Positions 1-7,236 of a stretch of DNA of 53,365 nt are shown in pieces. Under the pieces are notes generated by a model. That model did not search any database. It saw only the letters and a program-made list of their open reading frames with translations, and was not told the origin of the DNA. The DNA lies in assembly GCA_964586055.1 (NCBI GenBank), contig CAZPFX010000004.1, forward strand, positions 1 to 53,365. Direction: 5' to 3'. This DNA is from UM-FILTER-42-14 sp964586055. GTDB lineage: Bacteria > Patescibacteriota > Microgenomatia > UBA1400 > PJMF01. The position numbers were made by a program, and so were the translations under genes. How positions within the stretch are numbered: position 1 is the stretch's first letter; the number at the start of each line of letters is the position of its first letter.

Positions 1-1
1 G

Positions 2-256
2 TTATTGTGTAGATCAGGAGCAGGGATGAGCATTGTTGCCAATCGATTTCCTGATATTAGAGCAGTTGATGTCTTCTCTGAAGCGCAAGCTAGACATGCC
101 CGGGAGCATAACAATGCCAACGTTGTTGCTTTGTCTGGAAACTGGTTGAATTTAGAAGAGATGAAAAAAATTGCCTTGACGTTTTTACAAACTCCTTTCT
201 CCAGTGAAGAGCGCCATCTTCGTCGTTTACAACAAATAGCAGATTTGAAAGTTTAG
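2..256 (+). CDS. rpiB: Ribose-5-phosphate isomerase B, C-terminal part (cut by window edge)
   Basis: RpiB interconverts ribose 5-phosphate and ribulose 5-phosphate in the cytosolic pentose-phosphate pathway. The frame is open to the left edge, so the N-terminal half lies outside the window. The visible part carries the family's hallmark stretch: CRSGAGMSI (active-site loop, usually CGxGxGMSI), then AREHNNANVV, then a C-terminal RHLRRLQQI like the usual RHxRRVxxI. A TTG at 5 could be mistaken for a start, but it falls inside the conserved loop. The Rpe-like gene starts 4 bases downstream, so the two enzymes acting on ribulose 5-phosphate are probably co-transcribed. LacA/B isomerases belong to the same superfamily; pairing with Rpe favours RpiB. 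Confidence 0.9.
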   Translation, partial: LLCRSGAGMSIVANRFPDIRAVDVFSEAQARHAREHNNANVVALSGNWLNLEEMKKIALTFLQTPFSSEERHLRRLQQIADLKV

Positions 257-260
257 TTAA

Positions 261-920
261 ATGAATTTATACCCAGCCCTACTCGATGGATCGATCGAGA
301 AACTTCAATCACAGATTGACTTAGTAGCTGATGATGGGCGCATTGAGACGGTCCAAATAGATATTATTGATGGAATTTTTGCCGATAATCTAACCATCAC
401 TCCCGCAGATATCCCCGATCTTAATCTGGGTAGGCTCCAGTACGATATCCACCTTCTCACCGAAGAGCCTCTTGACTATGTTTTCGAGCTCCAGACACAT
501 TGTCAGCATGATCAGATTCGCGCCTGCATTGCCCAGATAGAAAAAATGTCATTCCAGGCTTCTTTTCTTGAAGAAGTTCGCCATCGCGAATGGAAGGCAG
601 GTCTGTCTTTGGATCTTTATACCCCGCTTGAGTCTCTTGAGGATGATATTTGGCTAGAACTAGATGTCTTACAACTCATGGCAGTTGAGGCTGGTTTCCA
701 AGGAGGAAAGTTTTCTCCAATTATTTTTGACAAAATCGCTGAAGCAAAAAAAATAATTGCTCAGCTTGATAAGTCAGTGGAACTTATTGTTGATGGCGGT
801 GTTTCACTTGAGAACATTGAACAACTAAAAGATGCTGGCGTTGAAAATATCGTCGTTGGCAGCACGCTTTGGAAATCAGATAATTTATCAGAAACTATTA
901 CAAACTTACTTAATAATTGA
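261..920 (+). CDS. rpe: Ribulose-phosphate 3-epimerase family protein (219 aa)
   Basis: Predicted to interconvert ribulose 5-phosphate and xylulose 5-phosphate. The length and TIM-barrel motifs fit Rpe: PALL at 5-8, DIIDG at 34-38 (usual DVMDG, catalytic Asp34), DIHLL at 62-66 (metal His64), a GF.GG phosphate-loop equivalent, VDGG at 177-180 (catalytic Asp178) and VVGS near 194. One of the two metal-binding His residues is replaced: the residue two before the DxxDG Asp is Gln32 where His is usual. The metal site may therefore be altered, or the protein may act on another sugar phosphate. It follows rpiB by 4 bases, and the LOG gene starts 7 bases after it, suggesting one operon. No Shine-Dalgarno is apparent. 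Confidence 0.82.
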   Translation: MNLYPALLDGSIEKLQSQIDLVADDGRIETVQIDIIDGIFADNLTITPADIPDLNLGRLQYDIHLLTEEPLDYVFELQTHCQHDQIRACIAQIEKMSFQASFLEEVRHREWKAGLSLDLYTPLESLEDDIWLELDVLQLMAVEAGFQGGKFSPIIFDKIAEAKKIIAQLDKSVELIVDGGVSLENIEQLKDAGVENIVVGSTLWKSDNLSETITNLLNN

Positions 921-927
921 AAGCATT

Positions 928-1554
928 ATGAAAAAAATAATTAAAATTCCAAAAACAAAGAATCACTGCAACATTAAGAGAGTCGCCATTTTTGGTAGTG
1001 CAGATGTTGATGAAAAGCACCCGCTTTATCTAGAAGTTTTTAAAGTTGCTCGCTATCTTGCTTACCATAATAAAGTTGTGATTGATGGCGGAGGCCCGGG
1101 AGTCATGGCCGCAGCAACTAAGGGGGCAGAGTCCGCGGGTGGTGAAACATTGACTGTGACTTTTGATCCAAGCGACATGCCTGAGTTTGAGGGACAAGAT
1201 AACAAAAATATTCCTGATCGCGAAATTAAGATGGGAAACTATGTCGAGCGTATGTTTGGCCTCATTGATGAGTCAGATGCCTTCATTTGCTTTCAAGGTG
1301 GAACGGGAACACTAAGTGAGTGGGCTACTGTTTGGCTGATGTCACATCTTTATTTTGGGAATCATAAGCCCATTATTCTGTATGGTGCATTCTGGTTTAA
1401 CGTCATGAAAGTGATCAACGAAAATTTCTTTATCGGTGAAAAAGAGCAACAAGTTTATCGGGTTGTTACAAATGAAGAAGAGCTAGTTGCTGCCCTTGAT
1501 GAGTTTGAGCTGGAGCTCTCTGATCGATGTGGGTTAAGTGCTCGGGCAGAATAA
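928..1554 (+). CDS. LOG family protein (TIGR00730-like nucleotide-binding Rossmann protein)
   Basis: The 208-residue protein has the two family signatures: GGGPGVMAAATKGA at 54-67 and GGTGTLSE at 124-131, the latter with the glutamate of the usual PGGxGTxxE. Some LOG proteins cleave cytokinin or adenosine/AMP nucleotides to the base and ribose 5-phosphate; most bacterial members are untested. A pentose-phosphate neighbourhood would suit release of ribose 5-phosphate, but that is inference. The frame is open further upstream, but those codons lie inside the Rpe-like gene; ATG 928, just after its stop, is the sensible start. The C-terminal 30 residues are not family-specific. Confidence 0.82.
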   Translation: MKKIIKIPKTKNHCNIKRVAIFGSADVDEKHPLYLEVFKVARYLAYHNKVVIDGGGPGVMAAATKGAESAGGETLTVTFDPSDMPEFEGQDNKNIPDREIKMGNYVERMFGLIDESDAFICFQGGTGTLSEWATVWLMSHLYFGNHKPIILYGAFWFNVMKVINENFFIGEKEQQVYRVVTNEEELVAALDEFELELSDRCGLSARAE

Positions 1555-1577
1555 AATAGAAATTGATAAATGTGGGC

Positions 1578-1583
1578 TATACT
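1578..1583 (+). promoter_or_regulatory. -10 box TATACT of a probable leaderless promoter
   Basis: TATACT ends 6 bases before the ATG at 1590 and no Shine-Dalgarno precedes that ATG. With transcription starting about 7 bases after the box, the mRNA would begin at or next to the start codon. No clear -35 box is seen. The spacing matches many other genes in this window. Confidence 0.5.
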
Positions 1584-1589
1584 TGCCAT

Positions 1590-1883
1590 ATGAGAAAGCA
1601 TTTACTAGCAAATAAAAATGCCTGGTTATTAACGACATCTTCTTTATTATTTTGCTTGTTTCTATACGTAATTTGGACAAAAATCACAGGCCGATTCTAT
1701 GGAATTGATCTCATTGTTTGGGGTCCAATTATTCTTTTCAATATCATCTTTGGAGTTATTATTGGGTATAAGACAATAATTTTTTCTCTAGTAAAAAAAG
1801 TGAGCTATGTTCCAATTATGGCTCTGTTGCTAGGGATTATATTAGCCTTTAGTGTGCCAAGTAGATTGGATGTAGCAAGATGA
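1590..1883 (+). CDS. Small membrane protein of unknown function (97 aa)
   Basis: Not recognised. After a short basic N-terminus there are about three hydrophobic segments (roughly residues 9-28, 35-60 and 68-88), so an inner-membrane protein is likely. A TTG at 1563 would add nine residues, but the TATACT box at 1578 lies inside that extension, so ATG 1590 is preferred. The stop overlaps the next ATG in an ATGA junction at 1880, so the pair is translationally coupled. The gene opens an AT-rich islet of small genes unlike the housekeeping genes around it. Confidence 0.6.
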   Translation: MRKHLLANKNAWLLTTSSLLFCLFLYVIWTKITGRFYGIDLIVWGPIILFNIIFGVIIGYKTIIFSLVKKVSYVPIMALLLGIILAFSVPSRLDVAR

Positions 1884-2311
1884 GATTTATTAAAATAAAA
1901 AAATATGATTATGAGCCAGAGTGGTTTGTAGGATTTACATTTTCAAATGGCACAGCAAGTGCTTACCATGAGATGTACTTGAATGTTGATGAATTGCCAA
2001 GGTTAGCTAACAAACTAATTAATTTTCCTGAAAGAGATAAGAAAATTGGTTTCGAGTTTGGAAATGAGGATCCAAAGGATAATTATGAAAATTTTATAAA
2101 AATACTTATTTATGTATACAACTCCTCCGGACATACAGCAATTAATATTATGTTAAGCAATAATAAAGAAAAGCATTTGGCTGAAAAAAGTCATTTTAGT
2201 ATACTTTGTACTCCCGCAGACATAAATTATTTTGGGAATCAGTTGCTTGCCTGGTGCTCGAATCCCGATGATGAGCTATATATTGAATTCAAATCTGATA
2301 TTTTGAAGTAA
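1880..2311 (+). CDS. Hypothetical soluble protein (143 aa), coupled to the preceding membrane protein
   Basis: Not recognised. It has no signal peptide or membrane segment and mixes aromatic and acidic residues, ending in a lysine. The size and composition are reminiscent of small immunity-type proteins that sit beside membrane partners, but no family motif supports this. Its ATG overlaps the previous stop by four bases (ATGA), which argues that it is truly translated together with the 97-residue membrane protein. Confidence 0.6.
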   Translation: MRFIKIKKYDYEPEWFVGFTFSNGTASAYHEMYLNVDELPRLANKLINFPERDKKIGFEFGNEDPKDNYENFIKILIYVYNSSGHTAINIMLSNNKEKHLAEKSHFSILCTPADINYFGNQLLAWCSNPDDELYIEFKSDILK

Positions 2312-2330
2312 TTGTGATAAAGCAGGCTGT

Positions 2331-2531
2331 ATGAAAAATAAAAAACTCGTCATTATATTATTCGTAATATTTCCTTTATCTTTATCAATCTTGGCCATCA
2401 TTTTCTACAATATATTTTTGTTTTCAACCTACAACTTTAATGTTGAATATACTCATATTGACTCATGCTTAGATAGTGGTGGTAGGTGGAATTATGAGAA
2501 AAATAGTTGTGAAGTTAAACCATTGCTTTGA
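2331..2531 (+). CDS. Small single-pass membrane or exported protein with a C-x6-W-x6-C tail (66 aa)
   Basis: Residues 4-32 form one long hydrophobic helix after a KNKK start. The rest is a short exposed tail with CLDSGGRWNYEKNSCE near 46-61. The CxDxGGxWxxxxxxC pattern recurs in small exported proteins of many bacteria and could form one disulfide outside the cell; the function is unknown. The ATG is 19 bases after the preceding stop, without a clear Shine-Dalgarno. It belongs to the same AT-rich islet. Confidence 0.55.
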   Translation: MKNKKLVIILFVIFPLSLSILAIIFYNIFLFSTYNFNVEYTHIDSCLDSGGRWNYEKNSCEVKPLL

Positions 2532-2553
2532 CAATTAATCAAATAGGGTAAAT

Positions 2554-3231
2554 ATGAAATTAAGGTATTCTAAAAACACTAGGAATTTATTCCTATACGT
2601 GGGAATGATTGCATTGCTTTCAATTTTGAGCTGGTTCGTAGTTAGCGCCGGTGGCGAGATGAACAACTTTGTCACAGTGCTGTTCGTATGGGCAAATACT
2701 TCATTGGTACTTATGTTTTTTCCTGTTAAGGCAGTATTTTCAGAGATAGTTGCTAATAAAATCGATACGGGGAAAGGACACATGGTTCTTGGAGTAGTGG
2801 GATTCATGGTCCCATTCGTTTTATCTCTTTTTTCCATTGGCTGGGCTGCAATAATTAGCCTGTTCTTAGTTGCGTGGATAGTATTAAACCTGATCGACAT
2901 AGTTCTTCCTCCGGTAGATGCTACTTGCGTAGTAGAAGATTATTGGGAAGAGTGCAAAAGCACCGGTCGTGGCGGTTTTTTATATACGCTATTTGTTAAA
3001 ACAAATAAAAAAACATACAAGCCAAACCTAATTAAATCCATGGCAGAAAAAATTACACAAATAAAAAAAGGTAGTACTATTAAAATTAGCACAACGAGAC
3101 TATTTGATAGAATCATTGACGTTGAAGTTCCAAATAACGCGATTAGAAAACACCATTATCAAATCCGAACAATAAACAAGGCTATGTTTGGAGATTTTTT
3201 ACAATGGACTGGTAGAGAAAGATTGTCCTAA
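2554..3231 (+). CDS. Membrane protein of unknown function (225 aa)
   Basis: The N-terminal half holds about four hydrophobic segments (roughly residues 11-31, 38-58, 75-96 and 98-118). The C-terminal hundred residues are soluble and lysine-rich, with a Cys pair (VVEDYWEEC region). No family was recognised. Residues after 135 look like a small beta-rich cytosolic domain. The gene is one of the collinear islet genes between 1590 and 3409; its frame is intact and codon use looks normal for the AT-rich islet. Confidence 0.6.
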   Translation: MKLRYSKNTRNLFLYVGMIALLSILSWFVVSAGGEMNNFVTVLFVWANTSLVLMFFPVKAVFSEIVANKIDTGKGHMVLGVVGFMVPFVLSLFSIGWAAIISLFLVAWIVLNLIDIVLPPVDATCVVEDYWEECKSTGRGGFLYTLFVKTNKKTYKPNLIKSMAEKITQIKKGSTIKISTTRLFDRIIDVEVPNNAIRKHHYQIRTINKAMFGDFLQWTGRERLS

Positions 3232-3241
3232 GAATTCGGTG

Positions 3242-3409
3242 ATGGATAATTACAGCATTATCACCATGATCGACTATGAAGAAAAGTCTTTTAACCCTGT
3301 TCCTATCACCATAAATGAAAGCAAGCGCAACTATATTATTGTATACGTTCCTCTAGGTGACGCAGACATTGAGTGTATGGAGACTTATGAGTTCCCCCAA
3401 AATTTCTGA
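3242..3409 (+). CDS. Possible small protein (55 aa), doubtful
   Basis: A short frame beginning at ATG 3242, ten bases after the previous gene's stop. The frame continues upstream inside that gene, but this ATG avoids the overlap. The product is acidic with no recognisable domain, and its 3-prime end overlaps the converging gene on the other strand by 25 bases. It could be the remnant tail of a lost gene or a real small protein. Confidence 0.3.
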   Translation: MDNYSIITMIDYEEKSFNPVPITINESKRNYIIVYVPLGDADIECMETYEFPQNF

Positions 3410-3897
3410 GGTATCTTATTAACAATGAAGCGAGCAATTTTATCGTAACGAAGCAGTAACCAAGTTCCAAGAGTGAGTTCAATTATGTATACAAACAAAT
3501 AGAAAATTGATTCGGGTTGTAGAACAACAACAATTGGTTTTAACAATGCGATAATCAAGCTGATACTTGAAAAAATAATTGCATTTATCCCTTGATAAGC
3601 TACTGCAATTTGCACGATTGTTTCTTTTGAAGTTGTCGACTTGTTTTTCTTTTGAATAAATTTTCCCGCAATCCAGTCAGCCTTTGTTAGAAATAGATAT
3701 CCAGAAATTCCGTAAAAAATGAGCTTCATTATCACTATCCCTCCACCAAAAAACGAGTAGAGCGTAAGGAGTCCAAAAGCACCCGAAGTTGGAGATGTGA
3801 TAGTAAGAATTAATAAAAAAATATTTCTTACGGTCTCAAGCAGCAACAGAAGACCAAAGAAGCGTAGCCCTACTGAAAATATGTCTTTGTTGTTCAT
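3385..3897 (-). CDS. Four-helix membrane protein of unknown function (170 aa)
   Basis: The protein has about four hydrophobic segments (residues 9-32, 42-68, 92-117 and 124-148) separated by a lysine-rich loop near 78-88. No family was recognised. The start at 3897 is supported by a perfect TATAAT eight bases upstream on this strand, giving a probable leaderless mRNA. It converges on the islet genes and points away from the PfkB gene. Confidence 0.6.
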   Translation of the reverse strand: MNNKDIFSVGLRFFGLLLLLETVRNIFLLILTITSPTSGAFGLLTLYSFFGGGIVIMKLIFYGISGYLFLTKADWIAGKFIQKKNKSTTSKETIVQIAVAYQGINAIIFSSISLIIALLKPIVVVLQPESIFYLFVYIIELTLGTWLLLRYDKIARFIVNKIPQKFWGNS

Positions 3898-3905
3898 GTG
3901 CCCAA

Positions 3906-3911
3906 ATTATA
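3906..3911 (-). promoter_or_regulatory. -10 box TATAAT, leaderless promoter for the 3385-3897 gene
   Basis: On the minus strand a consensus TATAAT lies 8 bases before the ATG at 3897. No Shine-Dalgarno is present and no strong -35 was found. Confidence 0.55.
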
Positions 3912-3996
3912 CCCCTATCTATAAAATAACTGCTTAAGAGATCAGTGTCCTCATTTCCATTCAACGCAGAATCTGGTACTTAGTTGAGTTTTGTCG

Positions 3997-4002
3997 TACC
4001 AT
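3997..4002 (+). promoter_or_regulatory. -10-like TACCAT before the PfkB gene
   Basis: TACCAT ends 6 bases before ATG 4009, the same spacing as the other leaderless starts here. It is a weak match on its own and there is no clear -35. Confidence 0.35.
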
Positions 4003-4008
4003 AGAGAC

Positions 4009-4929
4009 ATGTACGATACGCTGTCCATCGGATCAGGTCTTATTGATATTTTCATCAGTTCAGATCAGTTTGAGCTTAAGCCAGAAGGCGATCGCCTGAT
4101 GTTGTGCCAGTACTATGGTGACAAGATAGAGGTTGACTCATTTTCGGTTCTTACTGGTGGCGGTGCGGGTAATACCTCAGTAGGTTTTTCCCGGGCAGGA
4201 TTTAATGCTGCTGTGGTGACTGAGACAGGAAGAGACACTTTAAGTCAGGTTCTTTTAAGCGATTTTCATAAAGAGTACGTTTCGACAAATTTTGTAGTTC
4301 AAGAAAAAAAAGAACAAACGGGAGGTTCCGTAATCTTGGTCGGGACTGATGGAGGACGTTCTGTTTTAGTTCATCGCGGAGCAGCTTCGCTACTTGATTC
4401 AGAAGATATCCCCATCGACACAGTTGCGCGAACAAAATGGGTGCATCTTAGTAGCATTTCTGGGAGGTTAGAAACGCTTAGAACCATTGGGAGCGCTCGT
4501 CGTGAGGTAAAAAACTTATCTTGGAACCCAGGTTCTGGAGAAATCCAGTTGCTCACCGAAAGACAAATTTCCCCTGCAGAGCTTGGTTGTGATATTTTTA
4601 TTGTTAATAAAGAAGAGTGGGATTCTCTTGGTGAAATTCAGGGGACAATTCAGGCGGAGGTTTCAACAATAATTGTTACCAATGGTCCACATGGCGGCCA
4701 CATTCGCCCCGATGGTCAAGATTGGCAAAATTTTTCAATAGCCCCAGTCAACACAGTGGACGAGACTGGCGCAGGTGACGCTTTTGCAGTTGGTTATGTT
4801 TCCGCAAAGCTTTATGGCCACTCTTCAGATCAGGCTATAAATTGGGCAATCAGTAATTCAAGTTCGGTAGTATCTTACTTCGGAGCAAAGCCTGGCTTAC
4901 TCAAAAAACATCAGTATAGTAATTTATAG
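4009..4929 (+). CDS. PfkB-family carbohydrate/nucleoside kinase (306 aa)
   Basis: A ribokinase-fold kinase that transfers phosphate from ATP to a sugar or nucleoside hydroxyl. Both PfkB signatures are present: GGGAGNTS at 50-57 and DETGAGDAF at 251-259, with Asp257 the expected catalytic base. The length is normal for the family. The substrate cannot be read from sequence; ribokinase, adenosine kinase and fructokinase types are all possible. A TTG at 3991 extends the frame by six codons, but the -10-like box at 3997 and the family N-terminus (short lead into DxLSIGSGLID) favour ATG 4009. The next gene has its own promoter, so this may be monocistronic. Confidence 0.85.
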   Translation: MYDTLSIGSGLIDIFISSDQFELKPEGDRLMLCQYYGDKIEVDSFSVLTGGGAGNTSVGFSRAGFNAAVVTETGRDTLSQVLLSDFHKEYVSTNFVVQEKKEQTGGSVILVGTDGGRSVLVHRGAASLLDSEDIPIDTVARTKWVHLSSISGRLETLRTIGSARREVKNLSWNPGSGEIQLLTERQISPAELGCDIFIVNKEEWDSLGEIQGTIQAEVSTIIVTNGPHGGHIRPDGQDWQNFSIAPVNTVDETGAGDAFAVGYVSAKLYGHSSDQAINWAISNSSSVVSYFGAKPGLLKKHQYSNL

Positions 4930-4937
4930 ATTTCTGG

Positions 4938-4943
4938 CATAAT
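4938..4943 (+). promoter_or_regulatory. -10 box CATAAT before the LPxSG protein gene
   Basis: CATAAT ends 7 bases before ATG 4951. It also covers the alternative ATG at 4942, which argues for the 4951 start. No Shine-Dalgarno is seen. Confidence 0.45.
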
Positions 4944-4950
4944 GACACAC

Positions 4951-5457
4951 ATGAAACTTCGCCTGCTCATCTTTTTGAGTTTCTTTATCTTTGCCGTTTC
5001 CGTTGCTCACGCAGCTACTCTTGAGTTAAATAGTGTGGGTGGGGTGCCAATAACGAATCAAACTTTTAGCTACTGGACTCATAGTGGCACAAATCCCTCC
5101 TTTGTTGGAATAGCTTCTCCCTCAGCCACAATTCAACTAACACTGGGAACTACCTCTGCTTCCGCAACCGCAGGACTAGATGGAGCCTGGAGATACGATC
5201 CAACAACGCTGACAGCCGGTGAGCATGCCATCACCATTTCATCAGCAGCTGAGAGCATGAACTTTACTTTACTTATTTCCACTGAATCAGCCACAAAGGG
5301 TGGCGTCACCGCTACTCCAAGCGCAGCGCCGAAAACTTTGCCCCAATCTGGTGGTTTGTCTTCAACCCTCCTGCTTTTGTTTACTGGATTCGGTAGTCTT
5401 ATGGCTGGGAGTCTCTGGTATGCAGGAGTCTATAGACCTTTGATCGAAGAAAATTAA
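4951..5457 (+). CDS. Secreted surface protein with LPQSG sorting motif (168 aa)
   Basis: The N-terminus is a Sec signal peptide (residues 1-21, cleavage after AHA). Residues 23-112 look like one small Ig-like beta domain rich in Thr and Ser. A Pro/Ala/Thr linker leads to LPQSGG at 130-135, followed by a hydrophobic segment (about 138-160) and a short tail with one Arg. This is the layout of a sortase substrate with LPxSG in place of LPxTG. The tail is less basic than usual, which could weaken retention. A sortase is encoded at 40141. The function of the domain is unknown. It lies 7 bases before the AAA gene. Confidence 0.7.
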   Translation: MKLRLLIFLSFFIFAVSVAHAATLELNSVGGVPITNQTFSYWTHSGTNPSFVGIASPSATIQLTLGTTSASATAGLDGAWRYDPTTLTAGEHAITISSAAESMNFTLLISTESATKGGVTATPSAAPKTLPQSGGLSSTLLLLFTGFGSLMAGSLWYAGVYRPLIEEN

Positions 5458-5464
5458 CTACAAA

Positions 5465-6523
5465 ATGCAGGATTATCAACATTTACTTGAAAAAGAAATC
5501 CAAGAGCTTCGTGACGAAGTGGCTGCCGCTACTTTACCAGAAGAACTAAGACTTAAAGTCCAAAAAGATATCATTGCTTTAGAGCGCTCTGTAGCGCTGG
5601 GATCATATGATGAGAAGTATGAAAAAGTTTCTCGCTATATTAACTGGGTTCTAAAAGTTCCTTGGGAAAAGGAAACAGAAGATCAGCTTTCGATAGAAAA
5701 AGCGCAGCAGGTTTTTAATAAACATCACTTCGGGATGCAGGAAGTTAAGGACCGATTTTTAGAGTACATTTCAGTTTTACAACTTCGAAAGAGCCAAGAA
5801 GCAGAGGGTGGTTTTAAGGCACCAATTTTGCTCTTAGTTGGTTTGGTAGGTACTGGAAAAACTACTTTTGGAACATCTCTTGCCGAGGCTTTGGGAAGAA
5901 GATTGGTTCGTGTGCCTTTTGGAGGCATGGGCTCAGCAAAAGAACTTCGGGGAAACTCGCGCCTGCTTCTTGAGTCTGAGCCGGGACGAATAATTAAGGG
6001 CATTGCTGAGGCTGGTGTTCGCAACCCAGTCATTCTTTTAGATGAAATTGATCGTGTAGCAGAGGAGGCGAATAAGGACATCATGGGTGTCTTGGTCGAG
6101 CTTCTCGATCCTGCCCAGAATCACGCATTTACAGATTCATTCATTGATTATCCTGTTGATCTATCTCACGCTATTTTCTTAGCAACAGCCAACAATACCA
6201 CCGCCATCGCCACCGCCGTTCTTGATCGTATGGAAAAAATTTCCATGCCTTCGTACACTGATCAAGAGAAAATTATGATTGCCCAGAAATATATTTTGCC
6301 ACAGCTTTTAGATGCCGCGGGCTTAAGACCGGAGCAATTTGTCTTAGAGGAAAGTGTCTGGCCGGTTATTACCCGTCCACTTGGATATGATGCTGGAATT
6401 CGTACGCTGAAAAGAACGCTTGAGGGCGCTGTTCGAAAAGCAGCAAGAATAATTGTTGAAAAGGGGTATCCAAAAATCGTCATCACTCCAGAGAATCAGA
6501 AAATTTTCCTGCCCAGGTATTAG
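5465..6523 (+). CDS. Lon-like AAA+ ATPase module without protease domain (352 aa)
   Basis: The sequence is collinear with the middle of Lon: the helical segment with WVLKVPWEKE (61-70) and HHFGMQEVKDR, Walker A GLVGTGKT at 126-133, Walker B ILLDEID at 190-196, the sensor region ATANN, DRME plus YTDQEK, and the lid YDAGIRTLKRT. It stops where the AAA lid ends. The N-terminal LON substrate domain and the C-terminal Ser-Lys peptidase domain are both absent, and no peptidase fragment lies nearby. A full Lon is roughly twice this length. It could act as a stand-alone unfoldase or chaperone, or team with a separate protease. It follows the LPxSG gene by 7 bases and precedes the UDG gene by 14. Confidence 0.82.
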   Translation: MQDYQHLLEKEIQELRDEVAAATLPEELRLKVQKDIIALERSVALGSYDEKYEKVSRYINWVLKVPWEKETEDQLSIEKAQQVFNKHHFGMQEVKDRFLEYISVLQLRKSQEAEGGFKAPILLLVGLVGTGKTTFGTSLAEALGRRLVRVPFGGMGSAKELRGNSRLLLESEPGRIIKGIAEAGVRNPVILLDEIDRVAEEANKDIMGVLVELLDPAQNHAFTDSFIDYPVDLSHAIFLATANNTTAIATAVLDRMEKISMPSYTDQEKIMIAQKYILPQLLDAAGLRPEQFVLEESVWPVITRPLGYDAGIRTLKRTLEGAVRKAARIIVEKGYPKIVITPENQKIFLPRY

Positions 6524-6537
6524 AAAGAGAAATCATT

Positions 6538-7164
6538 ATGGATAATGCCGCAGCCCTAAGAGCCGTGACAGCAGAGCTTGAAGATCTTGCTGGAGAGCTG
6601 CCGCTAACAGAAGCAGCTAGAGACATTGTTCCGGGAGAGGGTTCGCCAATCGCTGAAATACTTTTTATTGGTGAAGCACCTGGATACCACGAGTCGATAG
6701 AGCGGCGTCCGTTTGTTGGTCGCTCTGGAAAACTTCTTCGTCAGGTTATCTCCGAGATTGATTTAGAAAAAGGGCAATACTACATTTCTAATATTGTTAA
6801 AGCCAGGCCACCAGAAAATCGTGATCCGGAGCCAGAAGAAATTCTTGCTTATCGGCCATTTTTAAATAAAGAGATTGAGATTTTGGCGCCGAAATTGGTT
6901 GTTACTTTGGGAAGATTTTCCATGGCAAAGTTCCTATTAGATGTAAAAATATCGCAAGTTCATGGGCGTTTACATCAAGTAGATTGGCTGGGCAAAAGAC
7001 TTTTTGTTCTTCCCATGTATCATCCAGCCGCAGCGCTAAGGTCTACCAAAATGAAAGAAGCTTTTATAAAAGATATGCAAAAAATTCCTAAAGTGCTTTC
7101 GTGGATTAAAGAACAAGAGAATGTGGAGACATTGGCGGAGTCAGTTAAGTCGTTGCTTTTTTAG
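6538..7164 (+). CDS. Family-4-type uracil-DNA glycosylase lacking the Fe-S cysteines (208 aa)
   Basis: Predicted to remove uracil from DNA for base-excision repair. The family-4 fold is clear: VPGEG at 31-35, motif GEAPG at 45-49, PFVGRSGKLL at 58-67, ISNIVKARPPENRDP at 83-97 and the motif-B MYHPAAAL at 160-167 with His162. Normal family-4 enzymes bind a 4Fe-4S cluster through four Cys, including a CxxC near the N-terminus and one in the VVKCRPP stretch. Here the N-terminal site reads LAGELPL and the other is Ala89; the whole protein contains no cysteine at all. The fold must be held without a cluster, or activity has changed. It lies 14 bases after the AAA gene. Confidence 0.85.
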   Translation: MDNAAALRAVTAELEDLAGELPLTEAARDIVPGEGSPIAEILFIGEAPGYHESIERRPFVGRSGKLLRQVISEIDLEKGQYYISNIVKARPPENRDPEPEEILAYRPFLNKEIEILAPKLVVTLGRFSMAKFLLDVKISQVHGRLHQVDWLGKRLFVLPMYHPAAALRSTKMKEAFIKDMQKIPKVLSWIKEQENVETLAESVKSLLF

Positions 7165-7236
7165 TTATTGCAATCATTCCTCAATACCTCAAGAAATGGT
7201 ATGATTACCAGATAGATATAGATAGCCATATTAAAA

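Noticed and set aside
832..927. Upstream extension of the LOG protein into the Rpe gene
   Set aside because: The 32 extra codons lie wholly inside the conserved end of the Rpe-like gene in another frame.
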